This document shows, piece by piece, positions 58,217 to 64,000 of a stretch of DNA of 64,000 nt. Each line of letters opens with the position of its first letter. The first letter of the stretch is position 1. The stretch lies in NCBI RefSeq assembly GCF_050296195.1, contig NZ_JBNKRB010000035.1. One strand, 5' to 3'. Both the position numbers and the translations under genes were made by a program. This DNA comes from Gynuella sp050296195 (GTDB taxonomy: Bacteria > Pseudomonadota > Gammaproteobacteria > Pseudomonadales > Natronospirillaceae). The notes under the pieces are model-generated. The model was not told the DNA's origin, made no database searches, and saw only the letters and a list, made by a program, of their open reading frames with translations.

Positions 58217-60139
58217 ATGAATAAATCTTTCAACGCAGGAGTACTTGCTGCTGCCGTAAGCCTTTCAGCTTTTGCCGCACCTGCTTTTGCCTTCGAACCA
58301 GCCTCTGTTTTTAATGACAACATGGTTTTACAACGCGATGAACCTCTGGTTTTTTGGGGGCGTGGCGAGCCAGGGGAAAAGTTCCAGTTAAGCTTTGCTG
58401 GCACGACAAAAAAAGTAAAAGTAGGCCGCAACGGTACCTGGCGAACCAAGCTAAAACCCTTAAAAGCGGGAGGTCCTTATCAGCTGAAGCTAGCGGACGG
58501 AAACAACACCAGCACGGTGAGCAACATAATGCTTGGCGATGTATGGCTTTGCTCTGGTCAGTCCAATATGGCATTTCGCATTAAAGACGCCACTGGCGAC
58601 CTACCTTGGGAGGGCAAAGATGCTCCTGAACGTATTCGCATAATGACTGTTGAACGTGATTATGACGCCGCGCCTGAAAAGGAGCTGGCTAAAAAGGCTC
58701 AATGGCAGCCTGCTACCACCACTAATTTGGCAGAGTTTTCCGCTGTGTGTGCCTACTTAGGCGAAGAGATGGAAAAAACATTGGATGTGCCCATTGGGTT
58801 GATTAATTCATCTTGGGGCGGATCGCAGATAGAAGCTTGGATCAGCGCTAAAGAGCTTAAAGAGGTAGGTGGTTTTGATAATGACTTAAAGCTGCTGAGC
58901 ACCTTTGTTGATGACCCTAAGCAAGCGCAGCAGCAATACGCGGACCAGTGGCAAGATTGGTGGCAACACCAGACCCAACCCTGGAAAACCCCGTTAACAC
59001 AAACTTGGTTTGATGTGCCAGAGCCAGCCAGCTGGCGAACCTGGAAGGGGTTTGAAGATTTCAACGGGCTAGTTTGGTATCGCAACAACTTTAGTTTAAC
59101 AGAAGCCGAAGCAAAACTTGGCGGCAGGCTCTCAATTGGTGGGATTGATGAGGTGGACCTCACCTGGTTGAACGGTCAGATCGTTGGTACCGAATTTGGC
59201 TGGGGTACTGAGCGAACTTACGATGTAGAACCCGGCGTGCTGAAGGCAGGCGAGAACCTGTTAATGATTAATATCACCAGCACCTATGGTGATGGCGGCT
59301 TGGTCGGCCCGGCCGATCATATAGCCTTAACCCTCAGTGATGGCAAACGTATTCCGTTGGGTGAAGGCTGGCGAGCCAGCCGAGTGCCAGAAAGTTATGG
59401 CTACTCGCGCAATGCACCTTGGCAAAGCATCAATGGTTTGAGCGGCTTATACAACTCTATGATCGCGCCGCTTAAAGGGTTACATATCCGTGGTGCAGCC
59501 TGGTACCAAGGCGAATCCAACACAGGCCGGGCCGGGGAATACGCAGGCTTAATGCAAGCGCTCATTCATAACTGGCGGGATGATTTTGGCAAAAACCTGC
59601 CATTTATTGTTATACAGCTACCTGGTTATGGTAATCCTAGCGCGAGCAGTGCAGCGGAATCCGATTGGGCGCAATTGCGTCAGGGCCAATGGCAAGCGGT
59701 TGCAAACGACAAAAATGCTGGTCTGGTAATTACTATCGATCAAGGCAACCCTGCCGATATCCACCCAAAAAACAAGAGCATAGTGGGCAAGCGCACAGCT
59801 GATGTTGCTTTAGCGCTAATGGGCGAAAAAGAAGCTATCACTAATGGAATCTACCCTGTAAAAGCGGAAGCAAAAGATGGCGATGTTGTGGTGATGTTCG
59901 ACCCGGCGGATGAAACGTTGCAAGTTAAGGGCAGCAGTCAGCTTAACTACGTGGAGTTGTGCGCGGATTCTTGTAAGCGAGTAAATGCAACCGTGCGCGG
60001 TGGGGAACTGCACGTTGCATTGTCGCAAATGACCAATGCAACGCGCGTGCGTTACTGTTGGGCCGATGCGCCGGAGTGCCACTTGTATGGGCAGTCCGGT
60101 TTACCGGTCAGTTCGTTTGAAATTGACATCCAGCCTTAG
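58217..60139 (+). CDS. Secreted CE20-like acetylxylan esterase (sialate O-acetylesterase-like SGNH hydrolase)
   Basis: A 640-aa exported protein with signal peptide ending APAFA. The SGNH fold is split: the nucleophile block LCSGQSNMAF (Ser116) comes early, and the later blocks AAWYQGESNTG (about 428) and ADIHPKNKSIVGKR (Asp/His, about 511-515) come after a jelly-roll insert (about 240-385, FNGLVWYRNNFSL, GGIDEVDLTWLNGQ, NLLMINITSTYGDG). This architecture is that of sialate O-acetylesterases and of CE20 acetylxylan esterases. The convergent GH67 gene makes removal of acetyl groups from glucuronoxylan fragments the best guess. Confidence 0.82.
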   Translation: MNKSFNAGVLAAAVSLSAFAAPAFAFEPASVFNDNMVLQRDEPLVFWGRGEPGEKFQLSFAGTTKKVKVGRNGTWRTKLKPLKAGGPYQLKLADGNNTSTVSNIMLGDVWLCSGQSNMAFRIKDATGDLPWEGKDAPERIRIMTVERDYDAAPEKELAKKAQWQPATTTNLAEFSAVCAYLGEEMEKTLDVPIGLINSSWGGSQIEAWISAKELKEVGGFDNDLKLLSTFVDDPKQAQQQYADQWQDWWQHQTQPWKTPLTQTWFDVPEPASWRTWKGFEDFNGLVWYRNNFSLTEAEAKLGGRLSIGGIDEVDLTWLNGQIVGTEFGWGTERTYDVEPGVLKAGENLLMINITSTYGDGGLVGPADHIALTLSDGKRIPLGEGWRASRVPESYGYSRNAPWQSINGLSGLYNSMIAPLKGLHIRGAAWYQGESNTGRAGEYAGLMQALIHNWRDDFGKNLPFIVIQLPGYGNPSASSAAESDWAQLRQGQWQAVANDKNAGLVITIDQGNPADIHPKNKSIVGKRTADVALALMGEKEAITNGIYPVKAEAKDGDVVVMFDPADETLQVKGSSQLNYVELCADSCKRVNATVRGGELHVALSQMTNATRVRYCWADAPECHLYGQSGLPVSSFEIDIQP

Positions 60140-62301
60140 TTGCCTGGAGCATATGGGTAACTGAGTTTAATGTAGTATTGCAAATCGTGTTTTGGCGGAG
60201 TTATATCTTTCGGTATAGCTTTGCCAGACACCTCACTGAAATAAGCCAGGCAGGCATCGCGCCACCATTGGGCTTCATCTACCTGAATTTGTAGGCGTTG
60301 CGCGGTGTCTGTAAAGCGCTCTTGGTCCACATAGGGTTTTAAGCTTTGCCAGGTTTGCTGCATGGCTTTGGCTTCTTCTACTCCGTGGTCGTAGTGTTCA
60401 ATCAAACCTCGCCACAATGTTTTGCCTGACTGCAGTTTGAAGTCCCACGGTAAGTGGTGAAACCACAGCAAAAATTTCTCGTCCATATTTTTGGGATCAG
60501 CGAAGCTCTGGGCGACTTCTTTAGGGTATTGAGATAAAGCGTTGCTGCCAGTTTTGGTGCGGTCAAAGCCAATACCATTTTTATCCGCTTTGTGGTAGTA
60601 AGCCGGGTTCCATTCTGGACGGGGAAGATCGCTTACCCAAGGGCCAGGGCCATAGTGATGGCCAGTGGCCATTAAATGGGCTAAGCCTAATGGGGTCATG
60701 TAATCCACTACTGCTTCACGTGAGCGCATCATTATTCCCAGTGCGGGCTCTACAAATTTCTCTTCATTGGTAAAAGTCAGGGCTAACCAGTCACGACCAA
60801 TAGCTTGCGAATCGGTGTATGGGTCCCACGCTAGGCGGCCATAAGCATACCAGTTGGCTTGGTTAAAAATAGATCCGCTCCAATTGCGGTGATGACCGAT
60901 ATTAGCGACACCGGCAATACCGGTTAATTTGTGGCTATCAAGACTGCCATCAATAACTTTGGCGACAGTGGAGCCTTTTCCTTTAACAAAGGTATCTGCT
61001 TCTAGCACTTCTTGATAGAGCGGCGCGAGGTAAGCTATATGAGTCGCGAAACCCAGATACTCTTTAGTGATTTGAAACTCCATCATCAATGGTGTATTCG
61101 GCATAGCACCAAACAGAGGATGGTAGGGCTCGCGTGGCTGGAAGTCGATCGCACCGTTCTTAACTTGCAGTAGAACATTGTCTTTAAATTTGCCGTCCAA
61201 CGGTTTGAACTCGTTGTAAGCTTGCTTACCGCGATCTTCAGCATCGTGCTCGGAGTACACAAACGCACGCCACATAACAATGCCGCCGTAAGGCTCTAAT
61301 GCCTCGGCCAGCATATTTGCGCCCTCGGCGTGAGAGCGACCATAATCGCCAGGACCGGGTTGGCCTTCAGAATTGGCTTTTACCAGAAAGCCGCCAAAAT
61401 TGGGGATGATTTGATAAATCTCTTTAGCTTTATCTTTCCACCATTGGCGCACTTTTGGGTTTTGTGGATCGGCGTTTTCGAAGCCATCCAATTCCATTGG
61501 TGCGTTAAAACGGGCCGATAAATAAACTTTAATGCCATAGGGACGGAATACATCAGCCAGCGCGGCAGTTTTTTCAATGTAGCGGTGGTCGAGCGAGATG
61601 GCTTTAGAGTTAACGTTGTTTAATACTGTGCCGTTAATACCTAGTGCTGCATTTGCCCGAGCGTAATCTTTGTAGCGAGGGTTTGTAACGCCGGGCAACT
61701 CCCACCAGTCCCAAATAGAAGAGCCGGCATAGCCTCGCTCTACACTACCATCTAAGTTATCCCAGTGGTCTAGTACCCGTCGCTGTATCTTAGGAGATGA
61801 TGAACGGTTCAGCTCTTTAAGGCTGGTTTGTAACTGCATTTGTTGTAACAGCTCAAATGCGCCATACAGTAGACCTTGCTCGCTGTTGGCTGCTATCAAC
61901 GTTACCGGTTTTTTATTAATTTTGGCTTGAGTGATCAGGTAGCCTTCATCGCCCAACTCGGTAAGCCTGGCGGTGTCTACATCATTAGACGTTTGTGCTA
62001 ATGCTTTGCTGGTCAGCAGCATCAGACTGGCTTTGCTAGCGTTGCTTTTGGTTGGTAATGGTTTACCTAACATTTTGCTAAACCCGGTTTGTAGCTCCTC
62101 AATAGCAAGTGCTCGGGTTGGGTTACTTACATCGCCAGGCACCAAGCTTTTGATCGTTCGGTTCACTTCTTTGGCATAACTTTTAGGAAGGGTTTGATAT
62201 CGGAGCCATAGGTCGTAACCGTCTTCTGCATAAGCGCTTAAACTGGTTAGACTTGCGGCAATAAGGAGTAATAATGTAAATATTCTCATAATTATTATCA
62301 T
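60136..62301 (-). CDS. GH67 alpha-glucuronidase
   Basis: A 721-aa exported enzyme (signal IFTLLLLIAASLTSLSAYAE) that removes (4-O-methyl)glucuronic acid from xylo-oligosaccharides. Family traits: the start EDGYDLWLRYQTLP; ARANAALGINGTVLNNVNS; the catalytic barrel with VKANSEGQPGPGDYGRSHAEGANMLAEAL, IVMWRAFVYSEHDAEDRGKQAYNEF, PLMMEFQITKEYLG and the C-terminal HYGPGPWVSDL and FLLWFHHLPWDFKLQSGKTLW. Length is normal. ATG 62301 or 62289 could start it; neither has a good ribosome site. Its stop overlaps that of the acetylesterase gene by 4 bases, tail to tail. Confidence 0.95.
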   Translation of the reverse strand: MIIIMRIFTLLLLIAASLTSLSAYAEDGYDLWLRYQTLPKSYAKEVNRTIKSLVPGDVSNPTRALAIEELQTGFSKMLGKPLPTKSNASKASLMLLTSKALAQTSNDVDTARLTELGDEGYLITQAKINKKPVTLIAANSEQGLLYGAFELLQQMQLQTSLKELNRSSSPKIQRRVLDHWDNLDGSVERGYAGSSIWDWWELPGVTNPRYKDYARANAALGINGTVLNNVNSKAISLDHRYIEKTAALADVFRPYGIKVYLSARFNAPMELDGFENADPQNPKVRQWWKDKAKEIYQIIPNFGGFLVKANSEGQPGPGDYGRSHAEGANMLAEALEPYGGIVMWRAFVYSEHDAEDRGKQAYNEFKPLDGKFKDNVLLQVKNGAIDFQPREPYHPLFGAMPNTPLMMEFQITKEYLGFATHIAYLAPLYQEVLEADTFVKGKGSTVAKVIDGSLDSHKLTGIAGVANIGHHRNWSGSIFNQANWYAYGRLAWDPYTDSQAIGRDWLALTFTNEEKFVEPALGIMMRSREAVVDYMTPLGLAHLMATGHHYGPGPWVSDLPRPEWNPAYYHKADKNGIGFDRTKTGSNALSQYPKEVAQSFADPKNMDEKFLLWFHHLPWDFKLQSGKTLWRGLIEHYDHGVEEAKAMQQTWQSLKPYVDQERFTDTAQRLQIQVDEAQWWRDACLAYFSEVSGKAIPKDITPPKHDLQYYIKLSYPYAPGN

Positions 62302-62345
62302 TTTTTGGAGTGGTTTTTAAGTTCAATTATTGTATTTATACTGCT

Positions 62346-62369
62346 CGCTGTGGTAGCGCTTCCACAGCG
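62346..62369. promoter_or_regulatory. Palindrome like the LacI-family xyl-box, upstream of the GH67 gene
   Basis: CGCTGTGG-TAGCGCTT-CCACAGCG is a 24-bp palindrome with a central AGCGCT. Its 14-bp core TGGTAGCGCTTCCA (62351-62364) agrees at 12 of 14 positions with the xylan-regulon box TGGTAGCGCTAACA reported for the LacI-type XylR of Xanthomonas, as I recall it. It ends 45 bases upstream of the alpha-glucuronidase start, a fitting place for a repressor site. A hairpin role in RNA is the alternative. Confidence 0.65.
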
Positions 62370-62589
62370 TACCAAATCTGCTCTTACGAGAACAGTAAGA
62401 CATAAATCGTAGAGCCGTATTAACCTTACAACCCAATCCGCCGTTGCTGGCAGAGCCCTAATTAACCTTGCGCCAACTTCTGCATTAGCTTCGCAGTTTT
62501 CACTTTACAAAGGTGCGAATACGCCGATTAACGCGCCAACCCATGCGCATCATATTGTCGAAGACAACGATCCCCAACACAGGGCCAGT

Positions 62590-63105
62590 TCACTCGTCGA
62601 GTTATCTCACGCGACGATGCATTATCAGTCTCAGAACTCCCCAGAAAAGTGAGCACCGAAAGAGCATATCAAGGCCACCGCACGGGAATGCCGTCGGTTA
62701 GGTTATCGACAGGAGCATCAGTTATTGCGCCGAGAAGGCATAGAAGTGAATCACAAAATAGTCGAAGCTGGTTTAGCCGTCCGTAAATGCAAACGGCGGA
62801 AAGGCGTCATGGTGAATCGTCGGTCTCTATTGTTGCCCACCATACCTGATCTATGGGTTTGGTCATGGATTCGCTATCTGTTGTCAGGCGCATCAAATGT
62901 CTGACGATCGTAGACGGCTCTACGAGGAAATGCCTTAATCTACCAGTAGCGCATGGGATTTCGGATGATCAGGTAGTTCGCACATTGGATAGCATTTCAG
63001 CCTTTAGAATCTATCCAAAAGTCGTTAGAACGGACCAGGAACCCGAATTTACCGAAAAGACTCTCGACCAGTAAGCTTATCGCCACGGCGTTGAATTGAA
63101 GCTAA
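62590..63105 (+). pseudogene. Broken IS3-family transposase (OrfB, IS51/IS407-like), interrupted by MITE copy 3
   Basis: Frames in series match an IS3-type OrfB: ELSHATMHYQSQ, stop, KEHIKATARECRRLGYRQ, REGIEVNHKIVEAGLAVRK, CKRRKGVMVNRRSLLLPT, a frame change, then RRIKCLTIVDGSTRKCL, DDQVVRTLDSI and YPKVVRTDQEPEFTEKTLDQ. After another stop comes AYRHGVELKL, where the MITE sits. Reading resumes beyond it with IQPGK (63250 on). The catalytic DDE region is partly visible (TIVDGSTR, RTDQEPEF). Stops and frame changes show a dead copy, already decayed. Confidence 0.88.
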
Positions 63106-63245
63106 GGAACCTCTGAAAAATGGCCTATTTCGCACAGGACGTTGTCAACACCAGTCTCACATCCTCATTTACGTCAGTACATTGCTGTGTTGCGAGTGGT
63201 GCTTCCTCACCTGCATCAAAACTATGCCTATTTTTCAGAGGCCGC
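63106..63245. mobile_element. MITE copy 3 (140 bp, CTAA duplication) inside the IS3 transposase
   Basis: A 140-bp element bounded by CTAA (63102-63105 and 63246-63249). Ends: GGAACCTCTGAAAAATGGCC and, reversed, GCGGCCTCTGAAAAATAGGC, an inverted repeat of about 20 bases with a few mismatches. Deleting the element and one CTAA joins GAATTGAAG-CTA-ATACAGCCTGG, restoring ELKLIQPGK, the conserved IS3 transposase text, so both borders are fixed. It has no coding capacity. Body blocks are shared with copies 1 and 2. Confidence 0.93.
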
Positions 63246-63249
63246 CTAA

Positions 63250-63618
63250 TACAGCCTGGAAAAATCATGCACGGGAAGTGATACGCAATTGGCGGTAAGA
63301 TTATAGTGAATGGTGACCGCACTCTTTCTTGAGTTATCAGACTCCCTAAAAATTTGTATCAATCGTCCGACCAGAGAAAAACGAATCAAAAACTACGGAC
63401 ATTACTAAGAGCTGGTTGGATTAAATGCTGGGGACAAGTACGTGTCCTTTTTATTGCTATCAGTCCATGATCATTCAACCTTCAGGGTTATACAGCGACC
63501 TGTTATAGGGGAGTATTCGAGTCCGTTCAAACTTCCATATAACACAGTTAAAACCCTCACAGATAGAGGCGCCCATATTCAACCTGCTCACTTGCGAGCG
63601 TATCAGCCGAAAAAAAAA
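63250..63618. repeat. Degenerate sequence after the IS3 remnant, similar to 56890-57040
   Basis: The first 15 or so bases still encode IQPGK of the IS3 transposase; similarity then stops. From about 63470 the plus strand (CATTCAACCTTCAGG, GCGACCTGTTAT, ACAGTTAAAACCCT, CAACCTGCTCACTTGCGA) repeats the DNA that flanks transposase remnant A. No intact gene is supported. Confidence 0.5.
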
Positions 63619-64000
63619 TTAACCAGTCTTAAGATAGTGCTCTAAAGATACTTTTTGTCCTTTACTCCACCGCCGTTTGAATCGATCCGCATACTGCAAT
63701 AACGAAACCCGCGAACCAGCACAATCCCCATAAGACCGGCCATAACTTTGAACATGTTTCAGCCATTGATTTGGATCGATACCCAGCCGACTAATCAGTT
63801 TTTCGGTATCAGGATTGATGGCACCCCGTTTGTCCTGTCGCAGACATCGCCCGGTGGTGTCGATTAACTCAAAATAGTCTTCTCGGGTAAACGGAAGGGC
63901 TGTGTGAATGGAATCCTGCTGACGGCCACTGAAGGGCATCAGTGGAGGTTCGGGAAGGTGATCTAATTTTAAATCCTTCTTGAGCGCACGTTGTTTATGG
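63619..64000 (-). pseudogene. IS200/REP-associated-type transposase, C-terminal part (copy B, cut by window edge)
   Basis: A minus-strand frame of 106 residues (63619-63939) matches the C-terminal region of long IS200/RAYT-type transposases: LPFTREDYFELIDTTGRCLR, DKRGAI, LISRLGIDPNQWLKHVQSYG, QYADRFKRRWSKGQ. It is better preserved than copy A (57041-57887), to which it is colinear. The region up to 64000 continues the similarity, and the N-terminal part lies beyond the window, so whether copy B is intact cannot be judged. Confidence 0.65.

Overview
The window is a moderate-GC gammaproteobacterial chromosome segment. Its core gene order matches Pseudomonas/Oceanospirillales relatives: rlmE-ftsH-folP-glmM-tpiA-secG-tRNA-Leu-tRNA-fMet-rimP-nusA-infB, mreBCD-maf-rng-yhdP-nit, and gatCAB. 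A marine, polysaccharide-degrading Oceanospirillales/Saccharospirillaceae-like organism (Gynuella type) is my inference from this mix of core genes, xylan enzymes and large secreted lipoproteins; no marker here proves the genus.

Layout. 1-8,841 (minus): a long RNA-modification, proteolysis, cell-wall precursor and translation cluster. 8,955-17,581: yhbY, an EamA exporter, glyA, ettA, a degenerate PAS-GGDEF membrane protein and a Clp-N/KAP NTPase fusion. 17,591-26,932 (minus): nitrilase, yhdP, rng, maf, mreD, mreC, mreB. 27,184-30,392: gatCAB with a clear terminator. 30,435-38,631: a crotonase, then a dihydropyrimidinase/hydantoinase plus ABC-transporter operon facing a divergent carbamoyl-amidohydrolase gene. 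Both of these promoters carry the same inverted, duplicated promoter/operator module.

38,632-43,286 is accessory DNA: a MITE, a hypothetical ORF, a ferritin-like di-iron protein and a GLUG-repeat secreted protein. 43,470-45,635 is malate synthase G. 46,174-53,512 (minus) is a three-gene surface operon: a 1658-aa repeat lipoprotein, a small exported protein, and a lipoprotein with a HEFAH metalloprotease motif. 53,841-55,154 is a TPR/glycosyltransferase-like protein. 55,176-58,216 is a decayed mobile-element graveyard.

58,217-62,301 holds a convergent xylan side-chain pair: a CE20-like acetylesterase and a GH67 alpha-glucuronidase. A palindrome resembling the xyl-box lies upstream of the GH67 gene. 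62,590-64,000 contains a broken IS3-family transposase interrupted by a 140-bp MITE, and the start of a second decayed IS200/REP-type transposase copy.

The clearest new observations are: (i) a MITE family with three copies, each flanked by a 4-bp YTAR duplication, one of which can be removed on paper to restore the IS3 reading frame exactly; (ii) the duplicated divergent promoter/operator of the pyrimidine/hydantoin cluster; (iii) the Clp-N-KAP membrane NTPase; (iv) an initiator tRNA with a U1-U72 mismatch. No CRISPR array, prophage or recognised defence island is visible.
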